6,238 nt of DNA from Bacteroidota bacterium (GTDB taxonomy: Bacteria; Bacteroidota; Bacteroidia; Bacteroidales; UBA1556). Positions within the stretch are counted from its first letter, which is position 1. Each line of letters starts with the position of its first letter. Below are positions 1-6,074 of the stretch, piece after piece. A program made the translations under genes and the position numbers. The DNA is taken from contig QMPB01000295.1 in assembly GCA_003648395.1 (NCBI GenBank), forward strand, positions 1-6,238, given 5' to 3'. Below the pieces are notes generated by a model. It ran no database searches. It was given only the letters and a program-made list of their open reading frames with translations, and was not told the origin of the DNA.

Positions 1-459
1 AATCCGTATAAAAAATATGATGGTTATAATTGTTTTGGTTGTTCTCCTAACAATGATAATGGTCTCAAAATGGAGTTTTTTGAAGATGGAGAGTATGTTA
101 TTTCCAATTGGGAACCAATAACATTTCTACAAGGCTATCATAACGTATTACATGGCGGAATTCAAGCCACACTAATGGATGAAATTGGATCGTGGTTTAT
201 TCAAATTAAGCTCAAAACAGCTGGTGTAACTTCAAATATGAATGTTCGATACCTTAATACAGTTTCTGTAGTTGATGGCAATATCAAACTTAGAGCATCT
301 TTAATAAAAAAACGCAGGAACTTAGTTGATGTATTAGTAGAATTATTTGATGCCAATGACAAATTATGTGCAAAGGGCGAAATTACTTATTTTACATTTT
401 CACCAGAGGTTGCAAAAGAAAAAATGTACTATCCTGAGCATGATGAGTTTTTTGAATAG
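1..459 (+). CDS. PaaI-family hotdog thioesterase, 5' end cut by window edge
   Basis: Probable acyl-CoA thioesterase of the PaaI/YbgC-like hotdog superfamily, a cytosolic enzyme expected to hydrolyse acyl-CoA thioesters; the substrate cannot be read from the sequence. The open frame runs from base 1 without a stop, so the ATG at base 70 is internal: the codons before it read NPYKKYDGYNCFGCSPNN.., the usual N-terminal part of this family (C-x-x-C followed by an Asn-Gly-Leu turn). 152 residues are visible and only a short N-terminus should be missing. The hallmark is LHGGIQATLMDEIGSW at visible residues 50-65. There His-Gly-Gly and the following Asp60/Glu61 lie on the central hotdog helix that forms the active site. 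The tail from about residue 140 is charged and ends in aromatic and acidic residues. It converges with the ChaN-like gene and shares its terminator. Family call is firm, substrate unknown. Confidence 0.85.
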   Translation, partial: NPYKKYDGYNCFGCSPNNDNGLKMEFFEDGEYVISNWEPITFLQGYHNVLHGGIQATLMDEIGSWFIQIKLKTAGVTSNMNVRYLNTVSVVDGNIKLRASLIKKRRNLVDVLVELFDANDKLCAKGEITYFTFSPEVAKEKMYYPEHDEFFE

Positions 460-467
460 AACAAAAA

Positions 468-496
468 AAGCCTCACAACCATTAGTTATGAGGCTT
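468..496 (-). terminator. Rho-independent terminator between converging genes
   Basis: The arms AAGCCTCA (468-475) and TGAGGCTT (489-496) pair perfectly over 8 bp. After one C/A mismatch the stem continues with AAC/GTT (477-479 with 485-487) around the 5-base loop CATTA. Read on the minus strand, the stem is followed by a run of seven T (469-463), so it is a good intrinsic terminator for the ChaN-like gene that ends at 515. Read on the plus strand, the bases after the stem are CATATTAG, a weak U-tract. It may therefore stop the thioesterase transcript less efficiently, although the hairpin itself serves both directions. Confidence 0.8.
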
Positions 497-514
497 CATA
501 TTAGAAATTAATAT

Positions 515-1384
515 TTAATGCGTTTTTGTCATATCTTCATTAACAACAAGAATATAATTTGCTCTGTTTAGATATTCCTCCTCTAGATCCTTCAGGTCAG
601 CCTGTTCAACTGATGCAATAGTTACAATTTTTAATCCTGGCTTATATTTATTTAAATACCACAAAATTCCTTCAAAATTATCTGAATGATAAGTTCCATT
701 ATAATGAATAAATAATTTTCCTGATTCATCCATATAACTTGAAATATTATATGCCATTGTTGCATCTTTTATTGCCTGTGCCATAGGAAGGGTTTCGGTA
801 ACATGAGCTCCCATACCTTCCATTCCTTCTAACATACTTTTGTAACATGCCACCTCAGCATCATACTCAACTGGTAATGGTGCAATGTATAGTTTTGCTT
901 CCGAGGATAATTCATCAAGACCTTCAAAACCCTTTTTATAAACCACTGATGCATATCTACGAGGTATGTTAGTTGCAACAAAAACAAGATTGCTATCTTT
1001 TGCAAAATCAACTAAAGGTGCATAATCAGTTTTGTAGTTTGGCCACAAACGAGCCTCATTTTTATAACTTTTAGAACTTATTAAACCTGTTAAGTACTCA
1101 TTCATAATCATTTGATTATCTGCCTCAAACATCTCTGCACCAAGAATAATTTCTCCATTTTTCTCAGTATATAAATCCTTTGTAATCTCATACTGAAGCC
1201 AATGGCAAATTGGGTTATTATGAAGCTCACCAAAAAAAACAACATCAGCTTCAGCAGCTTCCTTTAATAATTTTGAATACTTAATATTTTTTCCCTCTGC
1301 AGTAAATAATCTGTAAGCGGGTTTATCATTTTTAAATCCTGCCACTATAACAAACAGCAAAACAATAGCTAGTACTTTTCTCAT
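515..1384 (-). CDS. ChaN-like (Tiki/haem-binding-uptake superfamily) exported protein
   Basis: 289-residue protein of the ChaN family (cofactor haem-binding domain, Tiki/EreA-like superfamily). E. coli ChaN is a haem-binding lipoprotein linked to iron uptake; the function of this copy is not known. Visible signature residues are G52-E-L-H55 with H61 (GELHNNPICH), a second acidic motif L81-G-A-E-M-F-E87, W114-P-N-Y followed by YAPLVDFA (121-128), N139-I-P-R-R, A202-Q-A-I-K-D207 with MA at 210-211, and H227-Y-N-G-x-x-H233. Together they cover the whole single-domain fold, and no PDZ extension is present. Residues 1-17 are a basic and hydrophobic export signal. Its end reads V-A-G-F, a lipobox with Phe17 in place of the lipid-carrying Cys, so it may be anchored uncleaved or simply secreted. 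The start is the first ATG, after an A-rich leader without a Shine-Dalgarno. It lies 43 bp after cdd with no good promoter between, so it is probably transcribed with cdd. Confidence 0.85.
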   Translation of the reverse strand: MRKVLAIVLLFVIVAGFKNDKPAYRLFTAEGKNIKYSKLLKEAAEADVVFFGELHNNPICHWLQYEITKDLYTEKNGEIILGAEMFEADNQMIMNEYLTGLISSKSYKNEARLWPNYKTDYAPLVDFAKDSNLVFVATNIPRRYASVVYKKGFEGLDELSSEAKLYIAPLPVEYDAEVACYKSMLEGMEGMGAHVTETLPMAQAIKDATMAYNISSYMDESGKLFIHYNGTYHSDNFEGILWYLNKYKPGLKIVTIASVEQADLKDLEEEYLNRANYILVVNEDMTKTH

Positions 1385-1427
1385 TTATTTAATTTTTTTA
1401 TAATATACGTGAAACATATTTGGTTAA

Positions 1428-1925
1428 TTATTTTTTCGACTTCTTAAGTTTTTCTTCGTGAAATACCATTGGTAATAAACTATCTATACCCTCAACAATT
1501 CTTGCAACTCCCTTTTCTCCCTTCATAATTACTCTAATTTCACTTCCTTGCTTCTTCTCAGTTTCGGCAATAACCTGCCTACATGATCCACATGGTGTAA
1601 TTGGGTCGGTAGTTGTAAAATGGTCAGACTTACCTGTAATTGCTAAAGAAACAACCGTCTCATTAGGATATTGTGAGCTAGCATAAAACAAAGCTACTCG
1701 TTCAGCACATAAGCCAGATGGGTATGCTGCATTTTCCTGATTACTTCCTCTTACTATTTTGCCATTCGACAATAACAAAGCAGCACCAACATGAAATTCA
1801 GAATATGGAGCATACGACCCAGAAAGTGCAACTACAGCTTCTTCAATCAAATCCATATCAGAACTCAACAACTTCTCATCTTCACCGTATTCCTCGTAAC
1901 TTATATTTATCTTCTTAACTTGCAT
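1428..1925 (-). CDS. cdd: Cytidine deaminase
   Basis: Cytosolic zinc enzyme that deaminates cytidine and deoxycytidine to uridine and deoxyuridine in pyrimidine salvage. At 165 residues it is slightly longer than the classical short tetrameric CDA because of an N-terminal extension of about 20 residues and a Lys-rich tail (KLKKSKK). The catalytic motifs are complete: Y41-S-x-F-x-V-G-A, substrate-binding N62-Q-E64-N, C73-A-E75 (zinc ligand and proton-shuttling Glu), and P111-C112-G-S-C115-R-Q (the other two zinc ligands). LLPMVF at 150-155 matches the usual C-terminal LLP. It has its own promoter (1984-2014) and a leader of about 50 bases containing short palindromes. The start is the only sensible ATG just upstream of the conserved domain. 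The ChaN-like gene follows after 43 bp. Family assignment is very firm. Confidence 0.95.
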   Translation of the reverse strand: MQVKKINISYEEYGEDEKLLSSDMDLIEEAVVALSGSYAPYSEFHVGAALLLSNGKIVRGSNQENAAYPSGLCAERVALFYASSQYPNETVVSLAITGKSDHFTTTDPITPCGSCRQVIAETEKKQGSEIRVIMKGEKGVARIVEGIDSLLPMVFHEEKLKKSKK

Positions 1926-1950
1926 AAGCCAATAATCTATGTGCTAATTC

Positions 1951-1972
1951 TTACAACTTGTAAACAATACAA
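1951..1972. repeat. Overlapping short palindromes in the cdd leader
   Basis: TTACAA-C-TTGTAA (1951-1963) is a perfect inverted repeat with a one-base centre. Its right arm overlaps a second inverted repeat, TTGTA-AACAA-TACAA (1958-1972). A further TTACAA occurs at 1981-1986, overlapping the -7 element of the cdd promoter. The position, just downstream of the predicted transcription start, would suit a repressor site or a small leader hairpin. The bases are AT-rich, so chance is a real alternative. Confidence 0.3.
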
Positions 1973-1983
1973 TTATCTTTTTA

Positions 1984-2014
1984 CAAAAGTATTAATTTAA
2001 ACAAAACATCCAAT
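1984..2014 (-). promoter_or_regulatory. Bacteroidota-type (sigma ABfr) promoter of cdd
   Basis: On the minus strand the sequence reads ATTG (2014-2011), exactly 19 bases, then TACTTTTG (1991-1984). The Bacteroidota vegetative consensus is TTTG or TTG at -33 and TAnnTTTG at -7 with about 19 bases between. The -7 box matches perfectly and the -33 box has TTG. Transcription would start near 1978, giving cdd an untranslated leader of about 50 bases. The element lies in the 96-bp gap after the O-antigen ligase-like gene, so it separates the cdd/chaN-like unit from the upstream rnpA block. Confidence 0.65.
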
Positions 2015-2021
2015 ATATATT

Positions 2022-3704
2022 TCAATGTTTGGTAATTCTAGCTGGCATGTTATCACCTTGTTTACGCCCAAATAAGAGAAGTGAATAGAAAAAAGCAAAC
2101 AACGTTGCTCCTGCTTGAGTTTCTATTGTATCATCAGAAAACATTGAAATAAGCATTATAACAAAAAATATACTAAAATAATAGTCTTTAAAACCTGATA
2201 ATACTATTGCAGGATAAAACAAACCAATAATAAAAACTAAAAAACCAAATAGCCCTAAAGCAACAAATATCCCAAGGTACTGATTATGTGCATGATATCT
2301 ATATCTGGATTCTAGAGAAGAGTTCATCAATGCAAACTCTTCATAAAACGAGTTTTCAAGATCACCCGTACCAACACCAAGCAAAAAATTGTTGTTAATA
2401 ATCTTGAACGATGCTCTTATATATTCATACCTCTGCATTATAGAGCTTCCACTAGGGTTATTAGTTTGTTTATAAACCTCATATCCCATAATCATCTTCA
2501 ACAATCTGGTTCTTAAACCAGGTGAATGGATATAATTATAATTTGCAACACCCTGCTCAATCATGTATATATCATCCTCAGTTAAAGACTTAACTCCTTC
2601 GGCATCTTTTCTTAAATCACGAGAAGTTAAATATCTTACAAGAGTTGCATTAACCATATGGCCAGCATCTGTAACACCATAGTAATCAATACCACTACGA
2701 TTGTTCCATTCGGAAATTAATTCATCATAACATAAATACAAACCAACATATTTACCATCCTCAACTTTTAATTTTATTGTATCATGTGTATACAGATTTC
2801 CTAAATTAGTAGCTTTATCTAGCTTGGCAAAATCGATATCAGGAGGGGTTGTGGCATCTACAATTACACTACTAACCTGTAAAATAAAAAGTGAGGGCAA
2901 TGCAATAACAATTAAAGACAAAGCTAATTTTTGCCAAGTTACCATTGTATTTAATAATCTGAAAAATAAATAGCCAATACTACCAATTAAGATAATAACA
3001 ATACTTGTAACCGCTTCGAGTAAAAATAAGAAAGACAAAAACCACAATGCCATTATTATAAAGCTTACAATCTGCCAAGTTTTAAATTTCTTTTCATGAA
3101 AAATAAAATATATCATTATAAAGAAAGAGAAACTCACATTTAAACCCAATCTAATTGGTGAAATAAACGGTGATATTTCTCTAATATCCACATATGTATT
3201 TGTTGAAAAAATATACAAACTAACAATTGTACTAGATAATACAGATAGTGAATATACAATCAATAACATCCTAAACTGCTTTGGATTAAGCTTATGCATA
3301 GTTGAAATAACAATTGGCAAAAGGAGCAAAGGCACCTTGATTCTTAAATCTTTTACTGCATAACTCATGTCGGAGGTATAAAATAAGCCTATAACATGTA
3401 CTCCATAAATGAAAGTAAAAACTAAAGCTGGTTTATTTCTAAAAAACAAAGAAAATTTATCAATAATATTATTATACCCTAGAGATAATATATAACCCAA
3501 TAGATGAAATATCCCCTTAATGCCACCCCCAATTTTGAAAAAGCGATAGCTAATACTAAATGAAAATCCAGACCAAAGCCATAGCCCAAGTAGCATAAAC
3601 TCAGTAACACTCATTGTAAATTTTGACAAAGGAATACTTGCCGCCAACAACATTAATGTGGTGGTATATGCCAGAGAATGAATATTTGTACCTGAATTTA
3701 GCAT
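2022..3704 (-). CDS. O-antigen ligase-like (Wzy_C/WaaL family) membrane protein
   Basis: 560-residue polytopic inner-membrane protein of the O-antigen ligase/polymerase family. Relatives join undecaprenyl-linked glycans to lipid A core or to other acceptors at the periplasmic face; the acceptor here is unknown. About ten hydrophobic segments occupy residues 11-280 (for example 11-26, 92-110, 122-135, 143-166, 185-203, 210-249 and 258-282). A large soluble loop follows at about 283-470, and then three more membrane segments to about 545. Family marks are R121-x-K123 before a membrane segment, R185 (SPIRLGL), R430 before ASFKII, G443-V-G-T-G-D448, and R469-Y-H471-A-H473-N-Q-Y-L at the loop's end, with an Asp/Glu-rich patch DDTIETQ at 524-530. 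The long loop is usual for the Bacteroidota subgroup. A TAGGAA stretch before ATG supports the start. It lies 35 bp after the S41 peptidase, probably cotranscribed, and no glycosyltransferase genes are nearby. Confidence 0.8.
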   Translation of the reverse strand: MLNSGTNIHSLAYTTTLMLLAASIPLSKFTMSVTEFMLLGLWLWSGFSFSISYRFFKIGGGIKGIFHLLGYILSLGYNNIIDKFSLFFRNKPALVFTFIYGVHVIGLFYTSDMSYAVKDLRIKVPLLLLPIVISTMHKLNPKQFRMLLIVYSLSVLSSTIVSLYIFSTNTYVDIREISPFISPIRLGLNVSFSFFIMIYFIFHEKKFKTWQIVSFIIMALWFLSFLFLLEAVTSIVIILIGSIGYLFFRLLNTMVTWQKLALSLIVIALPSLFILQVSSVIVDATTPPDIDFAKLDKATNLGNLYTHDTIKLKVEDGKYVGLYLCYDELISEWNNRSGIDYYGVTDAGHMVNATLVRYLTSRDLRKDAEGVKSLTEDDIYMIEQGVANYNYIHSPGLRTRLLKMIMGYEVYKQTNNPSGSSIMQRYEYIRASFKIINNNFLLGVGTGDLENSFYEEFALMNSSLESRYRYHAHNQYLGIFVALGLFGFLVFIIGLFYPAIVLSGFKDYYFSIFFVIMLISMFSDDTIETQAGATLFAFFYSLLLFGRKQGDNMPARITKH

Positions 3705-3710
3705 GAAAGC

Positions 3711-3716
3711 TTCCTA
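3711..3716 (-). promoter_or_regulatory. Shine-Dalgarno-like TAGGAA before the ligase-like gene
   Basis: The minus strand reads TAGGAA six bases before the ATG at 3704. This is noteworthy because the other starts in the window have only A/T-rich leaders, as is common in Bacteroidota, where ribosomes depend little on Shine-Dalgarno pairing. It supports the chosen start over the next Met at residue 18, which would remove the first membrane segment. The match is short and could be accidental. Confidence 0.35.
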
Positions 3717-3739
3717 AAGTTGTAGTTCTTTAAACCTTA

Positions 3740-5404
3740 TTATTTATCGTAAGTTCCATTTAAGATAGATGTATACAATAAATTATCGTTTAAAACTTTT
3801 ATAGCTTCCGAAATATCAGGATCGGTAACAAGAGAAGATTCAATTTTACCTTTCTGGTAATAATACCTAGTTATTATCTCTATTTTAAGCATCTCTTCAA
3901 TTTCAGATCTATTTTTATCTATATCTTTTTTCTTTTCTTGAATAATTTCCTCAGTCAATTTACTAAGTGTGCTATCAATAGCAGCATCATAATCTTCTCT
4001 TTCTGCACTTTGTTTCATCTTTTCAAGTAGAACTTCAGTCTCAGTTTTATAATCAAAATTATGATTCTCCACGTACTTTTTAAAGTCATCAAAAACAGAG
4101 TCGGTAATTACAAACTCCTTTGGTGAAGTAACGGAATCAGTTTTTAATACAAATTCGTTGGTGAAATTAAACAAATAATTTTGAGCATATAAATCACCAC
4201 TAATCTGGCTAAAACTTTTTGCATCAATTGTAATATCAGGCACAATTCCTCCTTTATCGTACACAGCCCTTCCTCCTGCAGTTTTAAATGCATGCAAAAG
4301 TGAGTCGGGCAAATTACTAATGCTATCTGCATCAGCTTCATCAAAATAATCAATTGCCTGTATACATCTACCACTAGGTATATAATATTTGGCAACAGTT
4401 AATTTCATTTTTGAGTTGTAAGGTAAATCTAGAATATTTTGAACAAGTCCTTTTCCAAATGTTTTTTCACCAATAATAACCCCCCTATCCAAATCCTGTA
4501 TTGCACCAGCTACAATCTCCGAAGCAGATGCACTATAATCGTTTACAAGCACGACTAGTGGAATTTGGGTATTTGTACCAATATTACGTGTACGATGCAC
4601 ATGAGTATTTCTGCTCAGTTTACCTTTAGTTGTTACAATTGTTTTATTTTTTGGAATAAAAATATTAACAATATCCACTGCTTCATTAAGAAGACCGCCA
4701 CCATTTCCTCGTAAGTCTAAAATTACTCCTTTTATATTATTATCAGTAACAAGTTTATTAAAAGCATTTTTAACATCTGCAGCTGAGTTTGGATTAAATT
4801 GACTAAGGTTTATATAACCAATATCATTAGTAACCATACCAGAATACGGAATATTTGGGAATTTAATCTTTTCTCTAACGATTTCAAAATCACGTGTTAT
4901 AGTATCCCCATATCGCATAACTGTTAAAACAAATGATGTTCCAGGAGTACCTTTTAGTTTATCGCTAACCTCAGTACTAGACTTTCCTTTGGCAGATTCG
5001 CCATCAATGGCATAAATCTTATCACCAGACTTTAGCCCAACAATTTGAGCCGGAAAATTTTCATAAGGTTCTGAAATAATTACATACTCTCCATGTTTTT
5101 GAATTAGCGAACCTATACCTCCATACTCACCTCTTGTCATTAACTCAAAATCCTCAAGTCTCGATTCAGGAACATATACTGTATACGGATCAAGTTTTTC
5201 CAACATCGCGTCAATTGCAGTTGTATTTAATTCGCCGGGCTTTATGTCGTCAGCATAATTTAGATTTAACTGCCGCAATATATCAGCATAAATTTCAAGG
5301 TTTTTTGATAACTCAAAGTTATTCTGATCTTGAGCCTTAAGATTGCCAAAGCTGAAGAATGTAACTAGCACTATTATTGTAGATATATAAAATTTATTTG
5401 TCAT
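3740..5404 (-). CDS. S41 C-terminal processing peptidase (CtpA/Prc family), periplasmic
   Basis: 554-residue serine protease of family S41, which cleaves exported proteins near their C-termini; the target is unknown. Residues 1-24 are a Sec signal (hydrophobic core IIVLVTFFSFG, likely cut LKA/QDQ), placing it in the periplasm. An N-terminal helical part (about 30-85, with LDPYTVY at 71-77) precedes a PDZ domain (about 94-170, GGIGSLI and LKSGDKIYAIDG). The protease core follows: G194-like strand IGYINLSQF, D230-L-R-G-N-G-G-G, S291-A-S-A-S-E, and F316-G-K-G-L-V-Q. By alignment with E. coli Prc (S452, K477, Q481) the catalytic residues are S293, K318 and Q322, all present. YIPSGRCIQ (341-349) also matches the family. 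The C-terminal third (about 430-554) is charged, largely helical and of unknown role, as in other Bacteroidota homologues. The gene starts 11 bp after yidD and 35 bp before the ligase-like gene, so it belongs to their transcript. Confidence 0.93.
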   Translation of the reverse strand: MTNKFYISTIIVLVTFFSFGNLKAQDQNNFELSKNLEIYADILRQLNLNYADDIKPGELNTTAIDAMLEKLDPYTVYVPESRLEDFELMTRGEYGGIGSLIQKHGEYVIISEPYENFPAQIVGLKSGDKIYAIDGESAKGKSSTEVSDKLKGTPGTSFVLTVMRYGDTITRDFEIVREKIKFPNIPYSGMVTNDIGYINLSQFNPNSAADVKNAFNKLVTDNNIKGVILDLRGNGGGLLNEAVDIVNIFIPKNKTIVTTKGKLSRNTHVHRTRNIGTNTQIPLVVLVNDYSASASEIVAGAIQDLDRGVIIGEKTFGKGLVQNILDLPYNSKMKLTVAKYYIPSGRCIQAIDYFDEADADSISNLPDSLLHAFKTAGGRAVYDKGGIVPDITIDAKSFSQISGDLYAQNYLFNFTNEFVLKTDSVTSPKEFVITDSVFDDFKKYVENHNFDYKTETEVLLEKMKQSAEREDYDAAIDSTLSKLTEEIIQEKKKDIDKNRSEIEEMLKIEIITRYYYQKGKIESSLVTDPDISEAIKVLNDNLLYTSILNGTYDK

Positions 5405-5415
5405 AATTATTATAT

Positions 5416-5637
5416 TTATGGTACAGGATCATGTCCACTCCCACCCCATGGATTACATGAAGCAATTCGTTTAACCGAAAGCCAACCACCCTTTCCGGGT
5501 CCGTGCTTTTTTATAGCTTCAATGCTATAACTTGAACATGTTTGTGTATATCTGCACGACCTACCCAAAAATGGAGAAAGTGTATATTGGTAAATTCGTA
5601 TTAGTAGTATAAAAAATTTACCTATTAGGTCCTTCAT
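5416..5637 (-). CDS. yidD: Membrane protein insertion efficiency factor YidD
   Basis: 73-residue inner-membrane-associated protein that assists YidC/Sec-dependent insertion of membrane proteins. An amphipathic to hydrophobic N-terminal helix (about 5-20) is followed by the signature S21-P-F-L-G-x-x-C28-R-Y-T-Q-T-C34-S-x-Y, A41-I-K-K-H-G, G50-G-W-L-S-V-K-R, C61-N-P-W and the terminal GxDPVP. The three conserved cysteines are present and the length is normal. One departure is Gln32 where the family usually has Pro (P-T-C-S); the codon CAA differs from CCA by one base. The ATG lies inside the end of rnpA with a 20-bp overlap, the classical rnpA-yidD arrangement, which suggests translational coupling. 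The S41 peptidase starts 11 bp downstream. yidC and rpmH, partners in many other phyla, are not in this window. Confidence 0.95.
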   Translation of the reverse strand: MKDLIGKFFILLIRIYQYTLSPFLGRSCRYTQTCSSYSIEAIKKHGPGKGGWLSVKRIASCNPWGGSGHDPVP

Positions 5638-6013
5638 TCTTTTCGATTAAGCTGTGCAAAACTAAGATTAATTTCCGTTCTACCTCTGAATATGAAGCAA
5701 TTGTTTTACCAGTATACACAACGCTTATTATAAGCTGATTATTTGGTTTATCAGATAAATAATCCCAGATAATATGTTTGTTTTTACGATATGCTTCTCT
5801 TACTAACCTCTTTATATGGTTTCTCTTAACAGCTGATCTAAAATTGCGTTTAGATGCTGAAATTAATACTTGAGCAGGTATACCGTCAGTTCTTTTATCC
5901 ATAATAAATGTAATTCTAAATGGATGTAAAAAGAATGAATCACCATTAGCAAATAACTTACTGATTAGTAATTTACTATGCAAACGTTCTGTCTTCTTAA
6001 AAGTATTTCTCAA
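5618..6013 (-). CDS. rnpA: Ribonuclease P protein component (TTG start)
   Basis: 131-residue basic protein subunit of RNase P, which binds the catalytic RNA and the 5' leader of pre-tRNA for tRNA maturation in the cytoplasm. [10 protein letters not shown] (5-14), the [10 protein letters not shown] strand (27-36) and the RNR motif K55[21 protein letters not shown] (given here in part as [11 protein letters not shown] and [10 protein letters not shown]) define the family. IISVVYTG near residue 98 matches the last strand. The codon at 6013 is TTG. The frame has a TAA stop at 6025-6023 and no ATG between it and codon 38, and [11 protein letters not shown] is the usual N-terminus, so TTG is the best start (an ATT just upstream is less likely). 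No Shine-Dalgarno is seen. Seven 8-bp repeats lie immediately upstream. The 3' end overlaps yidD by 20 bp. Confidence 0.95.
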   Translation of the reverse strand: MRNTFKKTERLHSKLLISKLFANGDSFFLHPFRITFIMDKRTDGIPAQVLISASKRNFRSAVKRNHIKRLVREAYRKNKHIIWDYLSDKPNNQLIISVVYTGKTIASYSEVERKLILVLHSLIEKNEGPNR

Positions 6014-6015
6014 AA

Positions 6016-6071
6016 TAATTATTTAGCAATTCACTTATTCAATCATTCAACCATTTAGTCATTCACTCATT
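6016..6071. repeat. Seven degenerate 8-bp tandem repeats before rnpA
   Basis: Read on the plus strand, seven consecutive octamers fill this stretch without gaps: TAATTATT, TAGCAATT, CACTTATT, CAATCATT, CAACCATT, TAGTCATT, CACTCATT. The pattern is YANNNATT, with four of the seven fitting YANYCATT closely; the two units nearest rnpA are the most diverged. The array occupies nearly all of the 61-bp gap between the stop of the upstream beta-barrel gene (6075) and the rnpA start (6013). On the minus strand four units contain ATG, opening only tiny frames (for example ATG ATT GAA TAA). It could be decayed simple-sequence DNA produced by slippage, or a spacer with some role in the rnpA leader. Confidence 0.7.
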
Positions 6072-6074
6072 GTT

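Noticed and set aside
70..459. A 129-residue thioesterase starting at the ATG at base 70
   Set aside because: The same frame is open to base 1 and the codons before this ATG encode the conserved CxxC and Asn-Gly-Leu part of the family, so the gene starts outside the window.
829..1011. Minus-strand frame inside the ChaN-like gene
   Set aside because: Out-of-frame shadow with no family resemblance, lying wholly within a well-supported coding region.
1411..1418. TATGTTTC between cdd and the ChaN-like gene as a promoter -7 box
   Set aside because: It misses the final G of TAnnTTTG and there is no TTG-like element 19 bases upstream, so cotranscription with cdd is the simpler reading.
1718..2000. 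Two plus-strand frames opposite cdd
   Set aside because: Antisense to the conserved deaminase core; low-complexity composition and no recognisable motif.
4144..4395. Minus-strand frame inside the S41 peptidase gene
   Set aside because: Alternative frame of a gene with intact catalytic residues; no independent support and not a sign of a frameshift.
5134..5340. Plus-strand frame opposite the 5' part of the peptidase gene
   Set aside because: Antisense to the signal peptide and PDZ-leading region; no motif or promoter.
6011..6018. TTATTTTG just before and over the rnpA start codon as a -7 box
   Set aside because: One mismatch to TAnnTTTG, no -33 partner, and transcription from it would start inside the coding region.
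6016..6071. CRISPR-like array
   Set aside because: Units are 8 bp, directly adjoining and degenerate, with no spacers and no cas genes.
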